From positions 1-64,000 of the forward strand of contig SVAJ01000002.1 in the NCBI GenBank assembly GCA_015059435.1: a stretch of 64,000 bases of DNA, read 5' to 3'. This DNA comes from Bacillota bacterium (GTDB taxonomy: Bacteria > Bacillota_I > Bacilli_A > RF39 > UBA660). Position 1 is the stretch's first letter; every line of letters begins with the position of its first letter. The notes beneath the pieces were generated by a model. It had not been told where the DNA came from, searched no databases, and worked only from the letters and a program-made list of their open reading frames with translations. The position numbers and the translations under genes are program-made. This document shows, in pieces, positions 46,990 to 55,521 of the stretch.

Positions 46990-49900
46990 ATGAAAAAGAT
47001 AATGGATGGAAATGAAGCTTGTAGTTATGTGTCATATAATTTTACAGATGTTGCTGGAATATATCCAATAACACCTGCATCTCCTATGGCAGAATTAACT
47101 GATAAGTGGGCTAATGAAGGTAAATTAAATTATTTTGATATGCCTGTTAAGGTGGTAGAGATGGAAAGTGAAGCTGGTGCTGCTGGTATGGTTCATGGTA
47201 GTTTACAATCTGGTTGTTTAACTACTACATATACTGCATCACAAGGTTTACTTTTAATGATACCTAATATGTATAAGATAGCTGGAGAATTACTTCCAGG
47301 AGTTATAAATGTTGCAGCTAGAAGTTTAGCTACACATGCACTATCTATATTTGGTGATCATCAAGATGTATATGCAACACGTGCTACTGGTTTTGCGATA
47401 CTTGCAAGTTCTTCAGTACAACAAGTTATGGATTTAACTGGGGTTGCACATTTATCTGCTATTAAAGGTAGAGTACCATTTATAAATTTCTTTGATGGAT
47501 TTAGAACTAGTCATGAACTTCAAAAAGTAGAAGTTATTGATACAGATAAATTAAAGGCATTAATAGATCAAAAAGCTTTAGATGAATTTAGAATGAGAGC
47601 ATTAAATCCAGATAGTCCTGTTACTAAGGGAACTGCTCAAAATGAAGATATTTATTTCCAAGCTACAGAAGTTAGAAATGAGTATTATGATAAACTTCCA
47701 GATATAGTTAATTCTTATATGCAAGAAATTAATAAAATAACAGGAAGTAATTATCAACCATTTAATTATTATGGTAGTGAAGTTGCTACTAAAGTTATAG
47801 TTGCAATGGGATCTGTTTGTGAAACTATTAAAGAGACAGTAGAGTATCTTAATGAAAAGAAAAACGAGCGTGTTGGTCTTTTAGAAGTTCATTTATATAG
47901 ACCATTTAGTACAAAATATTTCTTAAAAGCTTTACCAAAATCAGTAAAGAAAATTGCTGTACTTGATCGTACTAAAGAGCCAGGTAGTGCTGGTGAACCA
48001 CTTTATTTAGATGTTGTTAAAACTATTAAAGAAGTAGAGAGTAAAGTATCAGTAATTGGTGGTAGATATGGTCTTTCTAGTAAAAATACAACACCTGCTA
48101 TGATAAAAGGTTTATTTGACTTTATGGATACAAGAGATGCTCATTCTAACTTTACATTAGGAATAGAAGATGATGTTACTAATTTATCAGTTAAGTATGA
48201 TCCAGAGTTTGTATTACCAAAGACAGATGTAGAATTTTTAGTATATGGTTATGGTAGTGATGGAATGGTTAGTGCTTCTAAGGATATAATGAAGATAACA
48301 GGTACGTATACAAGAGCATATGTACAAGGATATTTCCAATATGATTCTAAGAAGTCAGGTGGTATTACAATATCTCATTTAAGATTTGGTAAGAAGCCAA
48401 TTACATCTACATATTATGTAGAAAAAGCATCGCTTGTAGTATGTACTAAAGAATCATATTTAAAGAAATTAAAGATGTTAGATAAGATTAAGAAAAATGG
48501 TATTTTCTTACTTAATACATCAAAGAATAAAGATCAAATACTACAAGAAATGAGTTCTCATGATAAAAAGATTATACAATCTAGAAATGTTAAATTTTAT
48601 ATAGTGGATGCTAATAAGATTGCAAAAGAGTGTGGTCTTCCTGGTAAGATTAGTACGATTATGGAAACATTAATATTTAAATTAGGTAAGATTATGGATT
48701 TTGATTTTACTGTTCAAAAGATAAAAGAGAATGTTTCAGTTAAATTTGCTAATAAAGGTGGTAATTTAGTAGATAAAAATATTAAAGCAATAGATGCTTG
48801 TATTAATAATATGACTTTAGTTAAATTACCAGTAGTTGATTATGTAATGGAAATAGAACCAAAGAAGAATATATTTGAAGTTATTAGTAGTATGGAAGGT
48901 GATAGTTTACCTGTAAGTAGTTTCTTAAAGAATCCAGATGGTACTTTTGAAGCTGGTACTACTAAGAATGAAAAAAGAAATACTTCTGATACTGCACCTT
49001 GTTATAATCCAGAAAACTGTATTTCATGTAATATGTGTTCGTTAGTATGTCCGCATGCTGTTATTAGACCATTCTTATTAGATGAAAAAGAAGTATTAGA
49101 TGCACCGGAAGGTGTACAAAAAGAATTACTTAATGCTAATATAAAAGATCAAGATTTAAAATATACAGTTGGTATTAGTTTACCTGATTGTACTGGATGT
49201 GGTCTTTGTGCTGAAGTTTGTCCTGGTAAGAAGGGAGCTAAAGCTTTAGTTATGAAGATGAAAGATGAAATAGAAAAAGATAAGAGTGAAGAAGATTATA
49301 AGTATCTATTTGAAGAAGTTACTGAAAAAGATGTTATGCCTACTAATACAGTTAAGGGTAGTCAGTTTAAGACTCCTAAATTTGAGTTTAGTGGGGCATG
49401 TGCAGGTTGTGGAGAAACACCATACTTAAAACTTTTAACACAATTATTTAAAGATAATTTAGTTATTGCTAATGCTACTGGATGTTCATCTATTTATGGA
49501 GCAAGTGTTCCATCAACTCCATATACAGTACCTTGGGCTAATTCATTATTTGAAGATAATGCAGAGTTTGGATTTGGTATGAGAATAGCTGATACGGCAA
49601 TTAAAAATAGAATTAAAAACTTGATTACTACTAATATTAAATTAGTTAAGAAGAGTGAAGCAGATATATATAAAGATTATGTTAAAGAAGTTAATAATGA
49701 TACTGCTAGTAAGTTATTAGAAGTTGTTGATAATACTAAAATAGAAGAATTATTAAGATTAAAGAATTTTATAAAACCTAAATCTATTTGGATGGTAGGT
49801 GGAGATGGTTGGGCATATGATATTGGTTATAATGGAATTGATCATGTTTTAGCTAACCATGAAAATATTAATATATTAGTATTAGATACAGAGGTATATT

Positions 49901-50412
49901 CTAATACTGGTGGACAAGCTTCTAAATCTACTAGAAGTGGGGCTATTGCGAAATTTGCATCTGCTGGTAAACAAATTGCTAAAAAAGATTTAGCTAAGAT
50001 TGCTCTTACATATCCACATGTATATGTTGGAACAATCTCACTTGGAGCAAATCCAATGCAAGCTATTAAAGTAATGAAAGAAGCAGAGGCTTATAATGGA
50101 CCAAGTATAATTATTGCTTATGCTCCATGTATTGCTCAAGGAATTATAAAGGGAATGAAAAATAGTATCAATGAAGAAAAACAAGCTACAGAATCAGGAT
50201 ACTTCCCAATATTCCACTATAATCCAGTAACTGAAGAATTTAAAGTTGATAGTAAAGCAGACTTTACTAAGTATGAAGAATTCTTAAGTGGAGAAGATAG
50301 ATACAATTCATTAAAGAAAGTATCTAAGAATTATAAAGAATTATTAAGTGATAATAAAACTCAAGCAGAGAAGAGTTATGATTATTATAAATCATTAGAA
50401 GATAGTGAATAA
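46990..50412 (+). CDS. nifJ: Pyruvate:ferredoxin (flavodoxin) oxidoreductase
   Basis: 1140 residues, typical of single-chain PFOR. Domain I at the N-terminus (AGIYPITPASPMAE), gamma-type region, two 4Fe-4S clusters (CISCNMCSLVCPHAVIRP near 680 and CTGCGLCAEVCPG near 735), the third-cluster Cys pair CAGCGETPYLKLL near 810, and the thiamine diphosphate motif WMVGGDGWAYDIGYNG near 935. It splits pyruvate plus CoA to acetyl-CoA, CO2 and reduced ferredoxin in anaerobes. Monocistronic by appearance: terminators on both sides. The flavodoxin at 58697 could accept its electrons. Confidence 0.97.
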   Translation: MKKIMDGNEACSYVSYNFTDVAGIYPITPASPMAELTDKWANEGKLNYFDMPVKVVEMESEAGAAGMVHGSLQSGCLTTTYTASQGLLLMIPNMYKIAGELLPGVINVAARSLATHALSIFGDHQDVYATRATGFAILASSSVQQVMDLTGVAHLSAIKGRVPFINFFDGFRTSHELQKVEVIDTDKLKALIDQKALDEFRMRALNPDSPVTKGTAQNEDIYFQATEVRNEYYDKLPDIVNSYMQEINKITGSNYQPFNYYGSEVATKVIVAMGSVCETIKETVEYLNEKKNERVGLLEVHLYRPFSTKYFLKALPKSVKKIAVLDRTKEPGSAGEPLYLDVVKTIKEVESKVSVIGGRYGLSSKNTTPAMIKGLFDFMDTRDAHSNFTLGIEDDVTNLSVKYDPEFVLPKTDVEFLVYGYGSDGMVSASKDIMKITGTYTRAYVQGYFQYDSKKSGGITISHLRFGKKPITSTYYVEKASLVVCTKESYLKKLKMLDKIKKNGIFLLNTSKNKDQILQEMSSHDKKIIQSRNVKFYIVDANKIAKECGLPGKISTIMETLIFKLGKIMDFDFTVQKIKENVSVKFANKGGNLVDKNIKAIDACINNMTLVKLPVVDYVMEIEPKKNIFEVISSMEGDSLPVSSFLKNPDGTFEAGTTKNEKRNTSDTAPCYNPENCISCNMCSLVCPHAVIRPFLLDEKEVLDAPEGVQKELLNANIKDQDLKYTVGISLPDCTGCGLCAEVCPGKKGAKALVMKMKDEIEKDKSEEDYKYLFEEVTEKDVMPTNTVKGSQFKTPKFEFSGACAGCGETPYLKLLTQLFKDNLVIANATGCSSIYGASVPSTPYTVPWANSLFEDNAEFGFGMRIADTAIKNRIKNLITTNIKLVKKSEADIYKDYVKEVNNDTASKLLEVVDNTKIEELLRLKNFIKPKSIWMVGGDGWAYDIGYNGIDHVLANHENINILVLDTEVYSNTGGQASKSTRSGAIAKFASAGKQIAKKDLAKIALTYPHVYVGTISLGANPMQAIKVMKEAEAYNGPSIIIAYAPCIAQGIIKGMKNSINEEKQATESGYFPIFHYNPVTEEFKVDSKADFTKYEEFLSGEDRYNSLKKVSKNYKELLSDNKTQAEKSYDYYKSLEDSE

Positions 50413-50423
50413 ATTATATAAAA

Positions 50424-50456
50424 CAAAAAAAGACATAGGATTCGGCTCCTATGTCT
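50424..50456 (-). terminator. Terminator of small RNA A (also end of PFOR transcript)
   Basis: Ten-bp stem AGACATAGGA/TCCTATGTCT (50431-50440 and 50447-50456) with a TTCGGC loop. On the minus strand it is followed by seven T; on the plus strand by four, so it may end both transcripts. Confidence 0.8.
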
Positions 50457-50565
50457 TTTACTTCAACCTAGAGACTGCACCCCCTGAGGGCAGTCTCAAA
50501 AAAAGAATAAAAAGGGGTTGGCTAGTGTGATACTAGCGACCAATTCGCCTAATACCGAATTGGTA
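50424..50565 (-). ncRNA. Candidate small RNA A (minus strand)
   Basis: On the minus strand a consensus promoter (-35 TTGACA, 17 nt, -10 TAGTAT) is followed by about 140 nt with no ORF and a strong terminator. Predicted hairpins in order: CCAATTCG/CGAATTGG, CTAGT/ACTAG, GAGACTGC/GCAGTCTC, then the terminator. Between the second and third hairpins lies an unpaired CCAACCCC-U-rich linker, and the third loop contains UCAGGGGGU. This loop plus the downstream GGUUGAA are complementary to RNA B at 57175-57278. No Rfam family was recognised. Confidence 0.6.
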
Positions 50566-50571
50566 GTTCTT

Positions 50572-50600
50572 ATACTAACCGAAACTTAATAATTTGTCAA
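50572..50600 (-). promoter_or_regulatory. Promoter of small RNA A
   Basis: Minus strand TTGACA (50600-50595), 17-nt spacer, TAGTAT (50577-50572). Predicted start near 50565. Confidence 0.7.
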
Positions 50601-50702
50601 TAAAAAAGTTAAAAAAATGTATATAATTGTTGAAGTTGTTGATTTTACTATGATAAAAATGTATAATTTAGGTATAATAGGAACGTTAAAATGGAGCGTA
50701 TT

Positions 50703-52886
50703 ATGAATGATCTTATAAGAAATTTTAAATTTTATATAAATCATACAAACAAAACCAAATTTTATTTATTGGCTATATTTGGTGTGTTATTATTTTCTGG
50801 TGTTGGGTATGCTCTTTTAAGTAGTAACTTATCAATGAGGGGGAAAATAGCTGTTAGAGCTATTGTTGATGTAAGAATAAAAGATTATAAGTATAAAGAA
50901 TCTACTAATGGAGGAGAACATATATCTAGTGAATTTGGGAAAGATTCTTTAACTACTAATTTTAGATTACCTAACTTAAATTCAACAGTTACATACGACG
51001 TTACTACTATAAATAAAGGAAATGTAGTAATGATCATTAAAAGTATTACAGAAGAAATTAATAATCCTAATATTACTTTTGAGATATCTAATTTAACATT
51101 AAATTCTACACTCCTATATGGAGATAGACAAACTTATACATTCCAAGTAACATTTAAATATAAATCAAATGTAAAAACACTACCAGCAGTAACAGAATTT
51201 AATAGTAAATTAAGGTTCGTATTTGATAAAAAATTGTCTGTTATAAAAAACCCTGGGTGGAATTCTAATACTGTATTTGGTGGGAGTGTTTTAAAGGATG
51301 ATGTTGAATCAATTGAATTTTTAAATACAATAGAAGTACCAGAAGATGCCATAGATAATTGGGACGCATCTTCATCAAATGATGGTTCAGTAATTGCATG
51401 GACTAAAACAGGTGAAACTGAAGGATTGGTAAAACTTTATATTGGTGGAGTAAATGGTGTAACAGCACCTACTAGTGCTGCTTATATGTTTTCTAGCTTT
51501 TCTAATACTATCAATATAAATTTCAATAATAATTTTTATACTAATAATACTACTAATATGCAAGGAATGTTTTGTAGATCTCAAAATATCGTAAACTTGG
51601 ATTTATCATCATTTAATACTTCAAAAGTAACGGATATGTCAAGTATGTTTGCTTGTACACATCCTAATTGGCCACATATAACTAATGAATATATGAAATT
51701 AACTAACATTAATTTTGGTAATAATTTTGATACAAGTAATGTAAAGAATATGTTGTTTATGTTTAGAGGTTGTAAGTATCTGATATCTTTGGATGTAACA
51801 AAATTTAATACATCGAATGTAACAAATATGTCATATATGTTTAGATATTGTAGTGGATTAACGACATTAGATGTAACTAAATTTGATACGAGTACAGTAA
51901 CAAATATGTCAAATATGTTTGAAGCGTGTAGTGGACTAGCTTCGCTTGATGTAACAAAGTTTAATACATCAAATGTAACAAATATGTCAGGTATGTTTAA
52001 TGGATGTAGTGGATTAGTTTCTCTTGATATAACAAAATTTAATACATCAAATGTAGTCAATATGTCAACTATGTTTAAAGGGTGCAGTGGTTTGACTTCA
52101 TTAGATGTTTCAAAACTTGATACTTCAAATGTTACTAATATGTCGGGTATGTTTAAAAATTGTAGGACTTTAGAAATTTTAGACTTATCAAATTTTAATA
52201 CAAATAATGTAACAACTATGGCAAATATGTTTGAAATGTATGATTCGCCAGTGCAAAATCGTGATTCTAAATTGACGACAATATTATTTGGAAATGATTT
52301 TAATACTGCTAAGGTTACTAGTATGGCAGGGATGTTTCAACAGTGTGATAAACTTGAAACACTAGATCTGTCTAAGTTTAATACATCAAATGTAACTACT
52401 ATGCATAGTATGTTTGCTGGTTGTACAAGTCTTAAACGTTTGGATTTATCTTCATTTGATTCAGAAAATCTAACAGTTATGTGTGCAATGTTTTCATCTA
52501 ACTCTTATTATCATCATTTTAATTCAATGCAATTAGAGGAAATAATATTTGGAGAAAATTTTGATACATCAAAAGTAACCAATATGGAAGGATTATTTAA
52601 TGGTTGTATTAAATTAACTTCATTAGATTTATCTAATTTTGATACGCTAAATGTAACAACTATGAAAGAAATGTTTAGTAGATGTAGTAAGTTAGTTGAT
52701 TTAAATATTTCTAAACTTACATTTAAAGAAGGTGTTACTACTACTGGTATGTGGGGTGGTACTCCTAGTGTTATGAATATAACAGTTAAGAGTGAGGTTG
52801 AACAAAGTACTATTTTAGGTATGAAGCCTAATGCTAATGTAACTATAGCTTTACCTGAGACTCATCAAGGCGGAGCAGATAATTAA
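50703..52886 (+). CDS. BspA-like DUF285 leucine-rich repeat surface protein
   Basis: 727 residues from ATG 50703 (GGAG at 50693-50696). Membrane segment near residues 22-42 (LAIFGVLLFSGVGYALLSS), a beta-rich region to about 215, then about 14 repeats of the type LDVTKFNTSNVTNMSxMF..C, 26 residues each in the central block: the DUF285 (BspA/Mycoplasma surface lipoprotein) repeat. No LPXTG or C-terminal anchor, so it is held by its N-terminal helix or released. Likely adhesin or surface-interaction protein; ligand unknown. Repeat identity at DNA level could allow copy-number change. Confidence 0.85.
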   Translation: MNDLIRNFKFYINHTNKTKFYLLAIFGVLLFSGVGYALLSSNLSMRGKIAVRAIVDVRIKDYKYKESTNGGEHISSEFGKDSLTTNFRLPNLNSTVTYDVTTINKGNVVMIIKSITEEINNPNITFEISNLTLNSTLLYGDRQTYTFQVTFKYKSNVKTLPAVTEFNSKLRFVFDKKLSVIKNPGWNSNTVFGGSVLKDDVESIEFLNTIEVPEDAIDNWDASSSNDGSVIAWTKTGETEGLVKLYIGGVNGVTAPTSAAYMFSSFSNTININFNNNFYTNNTTNMQGMFCRSQNIVNLDLSSFNTSKVTDMSSMFACTHPNWPHITNEYMKLTNINFGNNFDTSNVKNMLFMFRGCKYLISLDVTKFNTSNVTNMSYMFRYCSGLTTLDVTKFDTSTVTNMSNMFEACSGLASLDVTKFNTSNVTNMSGMFNGCSGLVSLDITKFNTSNVVNMSTMFKGCSGLTSLDVSKLDTSNVTNMSGMFKNCRTLEILDLSNFNTNNVTTMANMFEMYDSPVQNRDSKLTTILFGNDFNTAKVTSMAGMFQQCDKLETLDLSKFNTSNVTTMHSMFAGCTSLKRLDLSSFDSENLTVMCAMFSSNSYYHHFNSMQLEEIIFGENFDTSKVTNMEGLFNGCIKLTSLDLSNFDTLNVTTMKEMFSRCSKLVDLNISKLTFKEGVTTTGMWGGTPSVMNITVKSEVEQSTILGMKPNANVTIALPETHQGGADN
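51795..52185 (+). repeat. Tandem 78-bp repeats inside the DUF285 gene
   Basis: Five near-identical 78-bp units (26 codons), each containing AATACATCAAATGTAACAAA or a close variant followed by TATGTC. The surrounding ~500 bp on each side carry more diverged units of 23-30 codons. Confidence 0.8.
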
Positions 52887-53055
52887 GTATTAGTTAAATT
52901 TTTACTAAAATATATATTTTTATAATATTTGGAACTATATTTTATAAATTATCATTAAGAATTTAGAGTTTTCTAAATTCTTTTGTTTTTACTTTTTACT
53001 TTTTTACAATTTGTAATTAATTTTTTCTTCTGCTATAGTGTGACAAGTATTGGAG

Positions 53056-53415
53056 GTGTTTGTTATTAATTATTATAAAGAGATAAAGAGTAAATTAATT
53101 GATAATGAAGTATATGCAAAAATAAAAGATTATTCTAAAGAAAGACATAGAGTAATTACATATTTTGAGATAGGTAGATTACTAAATGAAGCAGGTGGCA
53201 AATATGGAGATAATATAATTAATGAATATTCTAAAAAACTAGTTGTGGAAGTAGGTAAGAAATATAATAGGCGAACTTTATTTAGAATGAAACAATTCTA
53301 TAATGTTTTTAGTAATGAAAAAGTGTCGCCACTGGCGACACAATTGACTTGGAGTCATTATTCTGAATTATTATCACTGAATAATGAATCAAAAATTTCG
53401 TATTTTTTATTTTGA
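53056..53415 (+). pseudogene. Truncated DUF1016 (YhcG-like) N-terminal remnant
   Basis: About 120 residues, starting NYYKEIKSKLIDNEVYAKIKDY and ending WSHYSELLSLNNESK, which is the DUF1016 N-terminal domain (winged-helix DNA-binding part of YhcG-type nucleases). Intact proteins are about 350 residues with a PD-(D/E)XK nuclease at the C-terminus; that part is absent and the frame stops at 53415. GGAGGTG (53052-53058) is well placed for a start at 53065, but the codon there is ATT (ATTAAT where ATGAAT would be expected), so the start also appears mutated. RecG follows. Confidence 0.7.
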
Positions 53416-53440
53416 AAAAGTTTTAAATTTATGATATAAT
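53412..53440 (+). promoter_or_regulatory. Promoter of recG
   Basis: TTGAAA (53412-53417), 17-nt spacer, TATAAT (53435-53440), 23 bp before the recG start. Confidence 0.72.
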
Positions 53441-53463
53441 ATGCCAAGAAGGACGTGGTAGTA

Positions 53464-55458
53464 GTGGCAGAATTAAAAGATGTAAAAGGGATTGGTCCTA
53501 AGTCTTTGGCTTTATTAAATAAGATAGGTATAAATACTATTGAGGACTTAGTAACTCATTATCCATTTAGATATGAAATATTAAGAAGAAATGAATTATT
53601 TGAAGTAGGCGATAAGGAAAAAATAATTATTGATGGAAAGATAGAGAGTATGCCTATATTAATGAGATTTAAGGCAGGTCTTAATAAAATGAATTTTAGA
53701 TTAGTTACTCCTTCAGGAGTAGTTGGTGTATCTATATTTAATAGAGCATTTTTAAAGAGTCAATTAACTGTAGGAACTGGAGTTACTGTAATTGGTAAAT
53801 TAGATAAACAAAAGAATGTAATTACAGCTTCTGATATAAAGTTAGAGACATTATCTAATAAAATAAAAATAGAGCCAGTATATCATGCCACTAGTGGTCT
53901 TACTAATAAAAATTTGTCAACTTATATAAATATGGCTTTACTTTTTTATGGTAAAGAAATACCAGATTATATACCAAGTGAGTATTTAGAAAAATATAAT
54001 TTTTCTAATAAGAAAACATCTTTAAATTTAATACATAATCCATCAACAGAAGAAAAATTAAAAGAAGTTACTATAAGACTTAAGTATGAAGAGTTATTTG
54101 CATTTATGTTTAAGATTAATTATTTAAAAGCTCAGAATAAAAAGAAGAATCAGGGATTAGAAAGAAATATAGATAAAGATGAACTTGATAAATTTATTAA
54201 GAGTATTCCATTTGAATTAACATCTGATCAATTAAAAGCAATTGATGAGATTGTTAGTGATTTAGAAGCAAATCACAGAATGAATAGATTATTACAAGGT
54301 GATGTTGGTAGTGGTAAAACTATTGTTTCTTTTGTAGGAATGGTAGCTAACTATTTAAGTGGATATCAAAGTGCGTTAATGGCACCTACTGAAATACTTG
54401 CGAATCAACATTATAATAATTTAATTAATTTCTTAAAAGGTACTGATATAGTTGTGGAATTACTTACTGGATCTACTACTAAGAAAGAGAAAAGTAGAAT
54501 ATATGATGGATTAAAAGATGGAAGTATTAATATGGTAGTTGGTACTCATGCTTTAATTCAAGAAGAAGTTCTATATAATAATTTAGGTTTAGTTATAACA
54601 GATGAACAACATAGATTTGGTGTTCATCAAAGAGCTAATTTACAAAATAAAGGTAAAAGGCCTGATGTACTTTATATGAGTGCAACTCCAATACCTAGAA
54701 CATATGCACTTACTATATTTGGAGATATGGATGTATCTACAATAAAAGAAAAACCTATGGGTAGACAAAAAATAGATACTATGGTTAAGAAAAATAGTGA
54801 GATTAAAGATGTTTTAGAGCTTATGTATGAAGAGTTAAAAAATAAACATCAAGTATATGTAATTGCTCCATTAATAGAAGAAAGTGAAACTTCAGATTTA
54901 ACTAATGTAAATAACTTAAAAGATCAAATGAAATTAGCATTTAAAGATATGTATAATATAGATATAGTTCATGGTAAGATGGCTGGTGCTGCTAAAGATA
55001 TGATCATGAATAAATTTAAAGCAGGGGATGTACAAATACTTATTTCTACTACTGTAATAGAAGTAGGGGTAGATGTTCCTAATGCTACTACTATGGTTAT
55101 ATTTGATGCAGATAGATTTGGTCTATCTACATTACATCAATTAAGAGGTCGTGTAGGTAGAGGTACATCTAAGTCACAATGTATATTAATTAGTGATAGT
55201 GATACTGAAAGATTAAAGATTATGGAACGAGTAGATGATGGGTTTGAAATAAGTGAAGAGGATTTTAAACTTAGAGGTCATGGGGATTTATTTGGTACTA
55301 AACAAAGTGGAGATATGGCATTTAAGATAGCTAATATAAGAGAAGATTATAAAATCTTATTACAAGCTAAGAAAGATTCTAGAGAATATCTTTTAAATAA
55401 AGATACTAATAATGATGAATTAAAAATTAAGTTAATTAATTCTATTACTAAAGGATAA
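53464..55458 (+). CDS. recG: ATP-dependent DNA helicase RecG
   Basis: 664 residues. GTG at 53464 chosen because AAGGA ends at 53453; an upstream GTG touches the RBS. Wedge/OB domain at the N-terminus (LKDVKGIGPKSLALLNKIGI), Walker A LLQGDVGSGKTIV near 275, DEQH box VITDEQHRFG, motif III YMSATPIPRTYALTIFGDMD, and the C-terminal QLRGRVGRG. It remodels stalled replication forks and branch-migrates junctions. Slightly shorter than the usual ~680-690 residues but all motifs are present. Confidence 0.96.
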   Translation: MAELKDVKGIGPKSLALLNKIGINTIEDLVTHYPFRYEILRRNELFEVGDKEKIIIDGKIESMPILMRFKAGLNKMNFRLVTPSGVVGVSIFNRAFLKSQLTVGTGVTVIGKLDKQKNVITASDIKLETLSNKIKIEPVYHATSGLTNKNLSTYINMALLFYGKEIPDYIPSEYLEKYNFSNKKTSLNLIHNPSTEEKLKEVTIRLKYEELFAFMFKINYLKAQNKKKNQGLERNIDKDELDKFIKSIPFELTSDQLKAIDEIVSDLEANHRMNRLLQGDVGSGKTIVSFVGMVANYLSGYQSALMAPTEILANQHYNNLINFLKGTDIVVELLTGSTTKKEKSRIYDGLKDGSINMVVGTHALIQEEVLYNNLGLVITDEQHRFGVHQRANLQNKGKRPDVLYMSATPIPRTYALTIFGDMDVSTIKEKPMGRQKIDTMVKKNSEIKDVLELMYEELKNKHQVYVIAPLIEESETSDLTNVNNLKDQMKLAFKDMYNIDIVHGKMAGAAKDMIMNKFKAGDVQILISTTVIEVGVDVPNATTMVIFDADRFGLSTLHQLRGRVGRGTSKSQCILISDSDTERLKIMERVDDGFEISEEDFKLRGHGDLFGTKQSGDMAFKIANIREDYKILLQAKKDSREYLLNKDTNNDELKIKLINSITKG

Positions 55459-55490
55459 ATATATAGTATATCTATATATTTATTTTTTTT
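55456..55490 (+). terminator. Terminator after recG
   Basis: Stem TAAATATATAG (55456-55466) with CTATATATTTA (55472-55482) and eight T. Confidence 0.75.
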
Positions 55491-55521
55491 TATGTTAAAA
55501 TCTAAGTAAGAGGGTGACTTT

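Noticed and set aside
50424-50580. Reading small RNA A as a plus-strand transcript, because TTCAACC and ACCCCCTGA occur on the same strand as in RNA B
   Set aside because: No promoter or terminator supports the plus strand, whereas the minus strand has both; the shared words therefore imply complementarity, not a common family.
51581-52060. Long open frame of 159 codons on the minus strand
   Set aside because: It lies entirely antisense to the DUF285 repeats; its apparent repeats mirror those of the real gene and it has no RBS.
51795-52185. Regular 78-bp repeats, considered as a CRISPR array
   Set aside because: The units are in-frame protein repeats without a constant repeat/variable spacer pattern; no cas genes are present.
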